NCBI GenBank assembly: GCA_052388025.1
Contig: JBQTIP010000175.1
Location: forward strand, 1 to 25,479
DNA: 25,479 nucleotides
Direction of reading: 5' to 3'
Origin: JBQTIP01 sp052388025
GTDB lineage: Bacteria > Actinomycetota > UBA4738 > HRBIN12
Below the pieces are notes generated by a model. That model saw only the letters and a list, made by a program, of their open reading frames with translations, had not been told where the DNA came from and made no database searches. This document shows, piece by piece, positions 8,369 to 14,543 of the stretch (position 1 is its first letter; each line of letters opens with the position of its first letter). Both the position numbers and the translations under genes were made by a program.

Positions 8369-8411
8369 ACGTCCACTTTACGCCATCCGTATGTCGATGG
8401 GGAAGGAGGGG

Positions 8412-8465
8412 CGAAACGTCGAGGTATGACGAAACCGTAGTCCCTTCCTACCAGGCGAAACCGTC
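8412..8465 (+). repeat. Three CGAAAC(C)GT direct repeats upstream of pup
   Basis: CGAAACGTC (8412-8420), CGAAACCGTA (8430-8439) and CGAAACCGTC (8456-8465) are direct repeats with start-to-start distances of 18 and 26 nt, about 60-115 bp before the pup start. They could be tandem regulator sites. No family is assigned. Confidence 0.35.
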
Positions 8466-8505
8466 AGGACGTGCTCTGCGCATACGCAGCGGGAGCGCCG
8501 AGATC

Positions 8506-8520
8506 AGGAGGTGGAGGCGG
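8506..8520 (+). promoter_or_regulatory. Ribosome-binding site of pup
   Basis: AGGAGGTGGAGGCGG contains two Shine-Dalgarno cores. The second (GGAGGCGG) ends 6 nt before ATG 8527 and supports that start over ATG 8533. Confidence 0.6.
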
Positions 8521-8526
8521 TTCTCG

Positions 8527-8730
8527 ATGCAGATGCAGATCGAGCGCAAGAAGACCCCGAGGCACGGCGACGACGAGGCCGGCCGGGACGACGGCGGGCA
8601 GATCCGGTCCACCTCCTCGAGCGACAAGCTGGTGGATGAGATGGACGAGATCCTCGACGAGATCGACGCCGTCCTGGAGACCAACGCCGAGGAGTTCGTC
8701 AAGAGCTACATCCAGAAGGGCGGCGAGTGA
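8527..8730 (+). CDS. pup: Prokaryotic ubiquitin-like protein Pup
   Basis: 67 residues with the Pup layout: a polar, disordered, lysine- and aspartate-rich N-terminus, then the helical part LVDEMDEILDEIDAVLETN, then AEEFVKSYIQKGGE. The C-terminal half matches the mycobacterial consensus, where the helix binds the proteasomal ATPase Mpa/ARC. The invariant Gly-Gly is followed directly by Glu, so this Pup is ready for PafA ligation to substrate lysines and needs no Dop deamidation of a C-terminal Gln. Family size is 60-70 residues, so it is full length. It is unusual that dop, prcB, prcA, pafA and arc/mpa are not adjacent; the neighbours are a 64-aa hypothetical gene and, convergently 12 nt downstream, a DUF1326 gene. 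Actinobacterial pup usually sits beside proteasome genes. Confidence 0.93.
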   Translation: MQMQIERKKTPRHGDDEAGRDDGGQIRSTSSSDKLVDEMDEILDEIDAVLETNAEEFVKSYIQKGGE

Positions 8731-8742
8731 CGCCTCCGGGTC

Positions 8743-9375
8743 TCAGGGCCCGGCGTAGGAGATCTCGGCGTACTCCGCGTACTTCCCGCTGGTATCGAAC
8801 GACATCCCAGGGGTAGAGAACTTCGCCACGGTCGACATCCCGAGCTCGGACTGCTTGGAGCTGAACCCCGTCGGGTGATCGAGCCGCACGATCTCCTCCT
8901 CGCCCGTCACCGGGTTCCGCACGCGCGTGAGGGCGAGATCGAAGATGTCGCCACCGCCTACCTTCACCGATGAACGGATGCCGTCCAGGTTGACCTCGAT
9001 CGGTGCCCGGATAGTGTCGAGCCACATGCTCGTCACCGAGGCGAACTCGTCGAACGGCGATCCGACGCCTCCTCCTCGCCACAGCGTCTCGATCGCCTCG
9101 GCCTGCTCGCTCGAGAGCGCCTCGTCGAGGATGAGGATGGATGTGCCCTCGCCTTCGTGGATGGCCTCCGGCGCGTGGCCGCCCATCAGGAACCTCACGC
9201 CGTCGAGAGCAACGTCTCCGAACCGGCCGTCATGGACCGCGATGACGTAGAAGCCGTCGCAGAACCCGTACGTGGGCGGCGCCTGGAAGTTGCATGGGCA
9301 TCCCCAGTCGCAGTTGCACGCTCCAACAAGCGAGCCGTTCATGTGCCACGCCGGCACGACCTGCGCCTTCGCCAT
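8743..9375 (-). CDS. DUF1326 domain protein B
   Basis: 210 residues from ATG 9375. The N-terminal motif C20-x-C22-x3-C26-x-C28 (within GACNCDWGCPCNF) is the hallmark of DUF1326 and looks like a metal or redox site. It is followed by strands with FYVIAVHDGRFGDVALDGV and a later DEALSSEQAEAIETLWRGG segment shared with the other DUF1326 gene of this cassette. No signal peptide or membrane helix. The ATG overlaps the TGA of the DUF2182 gene by one base (TGATG), so translation is probably coupled and a physical partnership is plausible. The biochemical function of DUF1326 is not established to my knowledge. The stop codon lies 12 nt from the convergent pup stop. Confidence 0.88.
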   Translation of the reverse strand: MAKAQVVPAWHMNGSLVGACNCDWGCPCNFQAPPTYGFCDGFYVIAVHDGRFGDVALDGVRFLMGGHAPEAIHEGEGTSILILDEALSSEQAEAIETLWRGGGVGSPFDEFASVTSMWLDTIRAPIEVNLDGIRSSVKVGGGDIFDLALTRVRNPVTGEEEIVRLDHPTGFSSKQSELGMSTVAKFSTPGMSFDTSGKYAEYAEISYAGP

Positions 9376-10145
9376 CACATCCCCCCACCCACGCCGGTGG
9401 CCCGCAGCCCCGGCAGCAGCCACGGATGGAATGGAACGAGGGCCGCCACGCCAAGGAAGGCGACGCCGACCGCACGGGAGAGCAGCGGACCCCGCCGCCA
9501 CAGCTTCTCGAGGAAGATGACGGCAGCGAGGGCGGCCATCGCCGCGACGTTCATCACGCCGACCGCGACCAGCACCAGCATGAGCCCCCAGCAGCACCCG
9601 ACGCAGTACAGGCCGTGGTGCACGCCGACGCGGAGATCGCGCGCCTGCCCCTTGAAGCTCGCGTAGTGAAGGAGCGCCATCATCGGCGAGCGACAGTGGC
9701 GGAGGCAGGCGTCTTTGAGCGGCGTCAACTGATACAGGCCGGCCGCCGCGAAGATGCCGACGCCCAGCCACTTGGCACCATCCGGTGATGCCTCCACGAG
9801 CCGCTGCGTGCCGAGCAGCGCGGCGAACGCGAGCAGGCCGTACGCGGTCCATGCGACGAGGTAGCCGGCGACGAAGGCCGTCATGCGGCGGACGCGCTGA
9901 AGACCCTCGGCGCGCCCGCGGATCGATCGGCTCCAGAGGATCGCCACGGGCGCAACCGACGGGAACATCATCGCGGCCATCATCGCCACCCACATGGCGA
10001 GGAACAGCGGCAGGGAGAGGCCCATGGTTCCGGGCCCCACACCCATGCCCCTTGCCTGGTCGATCGTCACGACCCAGGCCAAGGCGGCCAGCGCGACCAG
10101 CGCGACCCATGCCGGCGCGAGCCGGAGCAGCGGTCGCTGCAGCAA
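9375..10145 (-). CDS. DUF2182 predicted metal-binding integral membrane protein
   Basis: 256 residues, starting at TTG 10145 with GGAAG 5 nt upstream. About six membrane segments are visible. The diagnostic DUF2182 blocks are present: MWVAMMAAMMFPSVAPV (methionine-rich second helix), GYLVAWTAYGLLAF, the LTPLKDACLRHCRSP loop with Cys and His, and GLYCVGCCWGLMLVL. The conserved Met, Cys and His residues in or near the membrane are why the family is called metal-binding; the metal and direction of transport are not known to me. It is flanked by two DUF1326 genes on the same strand and overlaps the downstream one by one base, so the three form an operon. TTG start moderately sure; family call strong. 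Confidence 0.9.
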   Translation of the reverse strand: MLQRPLLRLAPAWVALVALAALAWVVTIDQARGMGVGPGTMGLSLPLFLAMWVAMMAAMMFPSVAPVAILWSRSIRGRAEGLQRVRRMTAFVAGYLVAWTAYGLLAFAALLGTQRLVEASPDGAKWLGVGIFAAAGLYQLTPLKDACLRHCRSPMMALLHYASFKGQARDLRVGVHHGLYCVGCCWGLMLVLVAVGVMNVAAMAALAAVIFLEKLWRRGPLLSRAVGVAFLGVAALVPFHPWLLPGLRATGVGGGM

Positions 10146-10218
10146 GTCCGCTTCCGAGCCGTGCCCGGCGGTCTTCAGCGAGCCTCTCCTCCGGAGAGCG
10201 GCGGCACCGCGCCCGAGG

Positions 10219-10833
10219 CTAGACGCGTGGGCGGGCCTCGCCGGCCATCTCGCTCGCGTACTCGTACTCCGCCGCTTCCCCGTACACGGGCTCGAAAGAG
10301 AGGCCGAACGCGTTCGAGCTTCCGGAAGCCTTCCCGATCCGGTACTCGGGCGCGAACCCGAACATGGCTCCCTTCACCGTGGTCGGAGACCCGTCTGGAC
10401 CCCTGTGTGGCTCGAATCCAACCTCTGCCTTGCCGGCCACCGAGGCCGACGGCGCCTCTCCGGCGGAGAACGTGATGCCGGCGCGCTCGGTCCCTAGGAA
10501 CTCGCTGAACAGGGGCGCCATCTCCGCGAACGGCCCCCCTTCCTGCCCGGAAACGATCCGCTCGACGGCGTTGGCCTGGTCGTCCGACGCACCGTCGTCG
10601 ATCACGAGCCCGGCTCTCACGTTCCCCGCCGAGAAGTTGGAAGGCCACGTGACGAAGAGCGCCCAGCTCAAGCCGGAGAGATCTACATCGTCGGAGTTTC
10701 CCCGCGCGATGTGGAACACCGCGTTCCCAACGCAGACACCGTTCGGGCCGGTCGGTGGCCCATCCATCGGACACGGGCAGACCAGCGAGCACGAGCAGTT
10801 GCCCACGTACGTACCGGACATCTTCCAAGCCAT
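10219..10833 (-). CDS. DUF1326 domain protein A
   Basis: 204 residues from ATG 10833. AAGGAG lies 6 nt before it, so it is preferred over the GTG one codon upstream. The N-terminal motif C13-x-C15-x3-C19-x-C21 (within GNCSCSLVCPCPM) has the same spacing as in DUF1326 protein B, and ASDDQANAVERIVSGQEGG aligns with the corresponding helix there. The two proteins are clearly paralogous but well diverged. No signal peptide is visible. It is the first gene of the DUF1326-DUF2182-DUF1326 cassette; 73 nt separate it from DUF2182. A strand-rich C-terminal half includes AMFGFAPEYRIGKASGSS and FEPVYGEAAEYEYASEM. Biochemical function unknown; a metallochaperone or thiol-redox role is a guess from the Cys motif and membrane partner. 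Confidence 0.88.
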   Translation of the reverse strand: MAWKMSGTYVGNCSCSLVCPCPMDGPPTGPNGVCVGNAVFHIARGNSDDVDLSGLSWALFVTWPSNFSAGNVRAGLVIDDGASDDQANAVERIVSGQEGGPFAEMAPLFSEFLGTERAGITFSAGEAPSASVAGKAEVGFEPHRGPDGSPTTVKGAMFGFAPEYRIGKASGSSNAFGLSFEPVYGEAAEYEYASEMAGEARPRV

Positions 10834-10950
10834 CACTGGCTCCTTTCCCGGCGGTGCTGTGGCCGCCGAACCGTACGGATATCTACGCAGGGGGAGCTTC
10901 GCAAGTCCGGTCGCCTGCAGTCAAGCGGTCGGCCGGGGCGATCCGCGGGG

Positions 10951-10979
10951 TTGCGGCGATCGAACATATGTTCTATCCT
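10951..10979 (+). promoter_or_regulatory. Promoter of the radical SAM gene
   Basis: TTGCGG (10951-10956), a spacer of exactly 17 nt, and TATCCT (10974-10979), with the ATG 9 nt further on. This is the best-formed promoter in the window and predicts a leaderless mRNA starting at or next to ATG 10989. The spacer contains the SOS-box palindrome. Confidence 0.7.
10962..10973. promoter_or_regulatory. SOS box (LexA operator)
   Basis: GAACATATGTTC is a perfect 12-bp palindrome matching the Gram-positive/actinobacterial LexA consensus GAAC-N4-GTTC; the flanking TC on the left extends the match to TCGAAC. It fills most of the spacer between the -35 and -10 of the radical SAM promoter, so LexA bound here would block RNA polymerase. 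Predicted effect: derepression after DNA damage. Confidence 0.7.
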
Positions 10980-10988
10980 GCTACCTCC

Positions 10989-11975
10989 ATGGCCTCTGAG
11001 CAGCTCTTCGAGCTCCGCCGCCGTACGTTCGACACGCCCGAGTTCCGCGGCATCGAGTTCATCGAGGCCGAGGCGAAGACGATCATCAACCCGGTGCCGG
11101 GGAACTTCCTGCCATTCAAGTGGACGATCAACGCGTACCGCGGCTGCTCGCATGCCTGCTCGTACTGCTTCGCGCGGGTCACGCACACCTACTTGGGCAT
11201 GAACGCCGGTCGCGACTTCGAGACGAAGATCGTGGTCAAGGTGAACGCGCCGGAAGTGCTGCGCCGGCAGCTCGCCGCCAAGCGGTGGAAGGGCGAGTCG
11301 ATCGCCATGGGCACGGCGACCGACCCGTACCAGCGGGCCGAGGGCCGCTACCGGCTGATGCCGGGCATCGTCCGGGCGCTCATCGACTATCGGAACCCGT
11401 TCTCGATCCTAACGAAGGGCACGCTGATCCTCCGCGACCTGGAGTTGCTGGCGGAGGCCGCTCGGGTGACCGACGTGTGGACCGCCTTCTCGATCGGGAC
11501 ACTCGACGAGGAGGCTTGGCGCCGGAGCGAGCCCGGCACGCCCCACCCACGCAAGCGGATCGAGTCCGTGGCTGTCCTGAACGCGGCGGGCGTCCCCTGC
11601 GGCGTGCTGATGGCGCCGATCCTCCCCGGCATCACCGACCACCCGCGGCAGCTCCGCGAGGTGGTGCGGGCGGCGCTCGACGCGGGCGCCACGCACGTCT
11701 CGCCGATCATGCTCCACCTGCGGCCGGGCGTCCGCGAGGAGTTCATGCCGTGGCTCGCCGAGCACTACCCGGACCTAGTGTCGAGGTACGAGGCCACGTA
11801 CGCGAGGCCATACGCGCCCGCACCCGACCAGAAGGCGCTCGGTCGCCGCGTGGGCGGCATCGTCCGGGCGCTCAGCGGCACGCGGCCGCGTCCCGACGCT
11901 CCGGAGCGGTTCGACCGCGGCCGTCGCGGTGGCGCCCGCGTCGCCGAACGCCCGGCCCAGCTCACCCTCGTCTGA
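10989..11975 (+). CDS. Radical SAM protein, Rv2578c family
   Basis: 328 residues from ATG 10989. The iron-sulfur motif is C53-x3-C57-x2-C60 in YRGCSHACSYCFAR, the form found in the Rv2578c and spore-photoproduct-lyase-like branch. Flanking blocks include INPVPGNFLPFKWTINAY upstream, GTATDPYQRAEGRYRLMPG after it, and the barrel strand GVPCGVLMAPILPGITD. These proteins are expected to bind 4Fe-4S and S-adenosylmethionine and make a 5'-deoxyadenosyl radical; the substrate of Rv2578c-type proteins is not known to me. The SOS box in the promoter suggests a DNA-damage role, compatible with the relation to photoproduct lyases. The frame is open further upstream, but the promoter location sets the start. 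The C-terminus is Arg- and Pro-rich. Confidence 0.92.
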   Translation: MASEQLFELRRRTFDTPEFRGIEFIEAEAKTIINPVPGNFLPFKWTINAYRGCSHACSYCFARVTHTYLGMNAGRDFETKIVVKVNAPEVLRRQLAAKRWKGESIAMGTATDPYQRAEGRYRLMPGIVRALIDYRNPFSILTKGTLILRDLELLAEAARVTDVWTAFSIGTLDEEAWRRSEPGTPHPRKRIESVAVLNAAGVPCGVLMAPILPGITDHPRQLREVVRAALDAGATHVSPIMLHLRPGVREEFMPWLAEHYPDLVSRYEATYARPYAPAPDQKALGRRVGGIVRALSGTRPRPDAPERFDRGRRGGARVAERPAQLTLV

Positions 11976-11997
11976 GCTCGGCTCCGACGCTTTCGAC

Positions 11998-12003
11998 TAC
12001 CCT
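11998..12003 (+). promoter_or_regulatory. -10 element of the COG1579 gene
   Basis: TACCCT ends 8 nt before ATG 12012, again the leaderless arrangement; no Shine-Dalgarno precedes that ATG and no clear -35 is present. It lies 23 nt after the radical SAM stop codon, so this gene may be transcribed separately from its upstream neighbour. Confidence 0.35.
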
Positions 12004-12011
12004 TCGCTCCG

Positions 12012-12722
12012 ATGAAGGGCATGGACCGCATACTCGATCTCCAGGCGATCGACAGCGCCGCGGACCGGCTCGAGGCGAGGAGGCGGGCCCTCGAGAAGGG
12101 AGTGGAGCTCCGAGCCGCGCGATCGGCCATGGAGGAGGCGGAGTCACGCCTGGGCGAGCTCCGCCTGGCGCTCGACTCCGTCAACCTCGAGCAGCAACGG
12201 TTGGAGCACGACATCGACTCGCTTTCGCAGAAGGCCGCCGCCGACGAGAAGCGGATGTACGACGGCACCATCGTGAACGTGAAGGAGCTCGAGGCCCTCC
12301 AGGCCGAGATCGCGAACCTCAAGGCGCGGAAGTCGAGAGCCGAGGACGAACTCCTCGACCAGATGGAGCGTCGCGAGGACCTGGAGGCCCGGGCCGAGGT
12401 GGCGGACGCCGAATCGGCCATGGCCAGGGCCCGAGTGGAGGAGATCGGCAGCGACGCGGCCCGCGAGCTGGAGGAGATCGCCGGCGCGCTCGCGGCCCGC
12501 GCCGGGGAGCGTTCGGCCCTCGTCCCGGATATCGACGAGGAGCTGCTGGAGCTGTACGAGGACCTCCGGTCGCAGAAGAAGGGCGTGGGTGCGGCCGCCC
12601 TCGTCGACGGCGTCTGCCAGGGCTGCAACCAAAAGCTCTCCGCGCTCGAGCTCGACCGGCTCAAACGACTCGACGGCGTGAAGAGGTGCGAATACTGTCG
12701 CCGCATCGTGATCTTCGCCTGA
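12012..12722 (+). CDS. COG1579 zinc-ribbon coiled-coil protein
   Basis: 236 residues. Residues about 20-180 are a long coiled coil rich in Glu, Arg, Leu and Ala (for example EEAESRLGELRLALDSVNLE, then KELEALQAEIANLKARKSR). A C4 zinc ribbon follows: C202/C205 in GVCQGCNQKL and C226/C229 in RCEYC. This is the CT398/Rv2229c-type architecture. The family is widespread but its molecular role is unclear; a nucleic-acid or protein scaffold is usual speculation. As in mycobacteria, RNase HI lies immediately downstream and overlaps it, so the two are a conserved translational unit. The start ATG is followed by KGMDRILDLQAIDSAADRLE, matching the usual N-terminus. Confidence 0.9.
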   Translation: MKGMDRILDLQAIDSAADRLEARRRALEKGVELRAARSAMEEAESRLGELRLALDSVNLEQQRLEHDIDSLSQKAAADEKRMYDGTIVNVKELEALQAEIANLKARKSRAEDELLDQMERREDLEARAEVADAESAMARARVEEIGSDAARELEEIAGALAARAGERSALVPDIDEELLELYEDLRSQKKGVGAAALVDGVCQGCNQKLSALELDRLKRLDGVKRCEYCRRIVIFA

Positions 12723-13186
12723 TCGTCGCTTGCGACGGCGCGGCCCGCGGCAACCCGGGGCCGGCCGGCATCGGGGTCGTCATCGCCTCTCCCGGCGGGA
12801 CCGTGCGCGACCGGATCGCGCGGGGGATCGGGGTCGCGACGAACAACGTCGCCGAGTACACGGCGGCGATCGAGGGGCTCCGGCGCGCGGGGGAGCTGGG
12901 AGCGACCGACGTTCTCGTTCGCTCCGATTCCCGGCTCATCGTGGAGCAACTGTCCGGGCGGTTCAAGGTGAAGAATCCGACGCTTCAGCGGCTGCATCAC
13001 GACGTGCGGAAGCTCGCCGAGGGCTTCCGGAAGGTCCGCTACGAGCACGTCCGCCGCGAGCGGAACCGGGAGGCCGACCGGCTGGCGAACCAGGGCGTGG
13101 ACGAGTGGCTGGCGGGGGAGGGGGCTAGCTGGTCTCCTCCGGGACCGGCACCTCGCCTGTGGGAGACGGGGTCGGACTCGGACTGA
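12686..13186 (+). CDS. RNase HI family protein
   Basis: 166 residues, hydrolysing the RNA strand of RNA-DNA hybrids. All four catalytic acidic residues of the RNase HI fold are visible: Asp in CDGAARGNPGPAGIG, Glu in NNVAEYTAAIEGL, Asp in VRSDSRLIVEQLSG and Asp in READRLANQGVDEW. The length is that of a single domain; the phosphatase (CobC-like) extension of mycobacterial Rv2228c is absent. No ATG precedes the first strand. GTG 12686 is the nearest accepted start and overlaps the COG1579 gene by 37 nt, so coupled translation is likely; CTG 12719 would be closer to the usual N-terminus. The last 20 residues are low-complexity and overlap the convergent lipoprotein gene by 62 bp. Confidence 0.9.
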   Translation: MRILSPHRDLRLIVACDGAARGNPGPAGIGVVIASPGGTVRDRIARGIGVATNNVAEYTAAIEGLRRAGELGATDVLVRSDSRLIVEQLSGRFKVKNPTLQRLHHDVRKLAEGFRKVRYEHVRRERNREADRLANQGVDEWLAGEGASWSPPGPAPRLWETGSDSD

Positions 13187-14057
13187 TCAGCCCGCTGAGC
13201 GGGAACACCAACACCAGCTTGAGCTTCCCCAGGTGGAGCGCGATCGACAGGTTGAGCGCCTCGGCTGCCTCGGGCGTCGCGAAGTTGATCGAGCCCTCGA
13301 CCGTCGTGCCCGGGGCGATGCGGGCGAGCGGCGGCGTCTTGGCTCGCCCCCGGAGGGGCCGCTCGAGCTCGCTCCCCTCGGCCGGAGCGATCAGGGCTTC
13401 CCTCTCGTCGAACCTGACTGCCTTTCGCGATCCGTTCTCGATAACGATGTTGAACGACCAGTAAGGCGGGAACGTGAAGAGGGAGTCGACCAGCACGGTG
13501 ACGCGCCGCCCCGATTGCACGACACCTTCGAAGAGCTGGATCGACTCGTCCATCGACTGCCCATCGCGCGTGATGTCGACGATCCCCCAGTCGGCTCGCC
13601 CGCGCAGGAACAGCGTGACCGGCCCGTCGAGCATCCGGGTCTGCGGGATGGGGTCGGCGTCCTTCGGCTCGAAGGTCACCGTGAGGGTCGCTCCGAGGTC
13701 CACCTGGGCCGCGAGCGAGCCCTGCGCGGGTATCGTGCCCAGGAACTCGAGGCCGCGGAGCTCGAACTCGCCGGTGATCTTCCCGGGAAAGCTCTCGTGC
13801 TGGACGGCGAGCCACTTGACCCATCTCGCGAGCTTCTCGGTGGCGACCAGCCTGTTGAGCTCTGCCCCACCGTCCTGCGCCGCGCCGGCGTACGCCTCGA
13901 GGAAGGCAACCACCGCCTGGCGCGCGGCCGTCACGTTGAGCCCCGGGCCGGCGTTCACCTGTTCGAGGGCGACGGTCTCGCTCGGGCCTTCGATCGCGGG
14001 CGAGCAGGATGCCAGAACGACGAGGAGGAGCGCGGAGGGAACGAGGAGACGTCGCAT
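13125..14057 (-). CDS. Predicted lipoprotein, LEA14-like C-terminal region
   Basis: 310 residues from ATG 14057; TTG 14060 is one codon upstream. A lipoprotein signal peptide (MRRLLVPSALLLVVLASC) ends in lipobox L15-A16-S17-C18, so Cys18 should be lipidated and the protein anchored outside the membrane. Residues about 40-190 form one domain of unknown family, with a conserved-looking KLARWVKWLAVQHES segment. Residues about 200-300 look like a LEA type-2/immunoglobulin-like beta domain: TFPPYWSFNIVIENGSRKA, a later PGTTVEGSINF, and a final strand KLKLVLVFPLSG. The tail is Pro/Ser/Thr-rich. A perfect TATAAT lies 8-11 nt before the start. The 3' end overlaps the RNase HI gene. Lipoprotein call firm; function unknown. 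Confidence 0.8.
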   Translation of the reverse strand: MRRLLVPSALLLVVLASCSPAIEGPSETVALEQVNAGPGLNVTAARQAVVAFLEAYAGAAQDGGAELNRLVATEKLARWVKWLAVQHESFPGKITGEFELRGLEFLGTIPAQGSLAAQVDLGATLTVTFEPKDADPIPQTRMLDGPVTLFLRGRADWGIVDITRDGQSMDESIQLFEGVVQSGRRVTVLVDSLFTFPPYWSFNIVIENGSRKAVRFDEREALIAPAEGSELERPLRGRAKTPPLARIAPGTTVEGSINFATPEAAEALNLSIALHLGKLKLVLVFPLSGLISPSPTPSPTGEVPVPEETS

Positions 14058-14068
14058 CAAGTGGTTCG

Positions 14069-14074
14069 ATTATA
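14069..14074 (-). promoter_or_regulatory. Consensus -10 of the lipoprotein gene
   Basis: TATAAT on the minus strand (14074-14069), a perfect consensus -10, 8 nt before TTG 14060 and 11 nt before ATG 14057. This predicts a leaderless or near-leaderless mRNA. No recognisable -35 lies at 17-18 nt. Confidence 0.55.
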
Positions 14075-14113
14075 GGAAGGCGCCCGCGGCCCGGAGTGGA
14101 ACGACGGCGGCCG

Positions 14114-14119
14114 TATACT
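14114..14119 (+). promoter_or_regulatory. -10 element of the RNase P RNA gene
   Basis: TATACT ends 6 nt before the first base of helix P1 (14126), exactly where the -10 of an unprocessed RNA gene should be. It is back-to-back with the lipoprotein -10, with 39 bp between the two hexamers. Confidence 0.6.
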
Positions 14120-14125
14120 CGGACC

Positions 14126-14503
14126 GGAGGAGCCGGCCGGGCGGCCGCGGACGGCGAGAGCCGTTCGAGGAAAGTCCGGACTCCGCAGGGCAGGGTGCTG
14201 GGTAACGCCCAGGCGGGGGTGACCTCGCGGACAGCGCAACAGAGAGCAGACCGCCCCGCAAGGGGTAAGGGTGAAACGGTGAGGTAAGAGCTCACCAGCG
14301 GGCCGGGTGACCGGTCCGGCTCGGCAAGCCCCACCCGGAGCAAGGCCAAGCAGGGAGCGTTCGAGGGCGGCCCGTCCGAGCTCCCGGGTAGGCCGCACGA
14401 GGGCTTCGGCCCCGGGGTCCCGCCGTGAGGCGGGGCTCAGACAGATGGTCGCCGGGCGGCGTCCGCGCCGCCTACAGGATCCGGCTTACAGGCCGACTCC
14501 TCC
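14126..14503 (+). ncRNA. rnpB: RNase P RNA (type A, bacterial)
   Basis: The catalytic RNA that matures tRNA 5' ends. Conserved blocks are present in order: GAGGAAAGTCCGGACTCC (14167-14184), the GGTAACGCCCAGGCGGGGGT region (about 14202-14221), ACAGATGGTCGCC (14441-14453) and ACAGGATCCGGCTTACAG (14474-14491). I set the ends from helix P1: GGAGGAG (14126-14132) pairs with CTCCTCC (14497-14503). About 378 nt, normal for a type A RNA of a GC-rich actinobacterium. It is transcribed divergently from the lipoprotein gene. Confidence 0.97.
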
Positions 14504-14543
14504 ACTCACTCGACCCGGTGAGCGGCGGCGGCGTTGCTCTGCC

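Noticed and set aside
10184..10198. Hairpin CTCTCC-TCC-GGAGAG between DUF1326 A and DUF2182 as a terminator
   Set aside because: The stem is 6 bp and no T-run follows on the minus strand, so it more likely reflects local composition or the ribosome-binding region.
10755..10988. Upstream start for the radical SAM protein
   Set aside because: The extension is antisense to the DUF1326 gene and crosses the -35, SOS box and -10; the family N-terminus matches ATG 10989.
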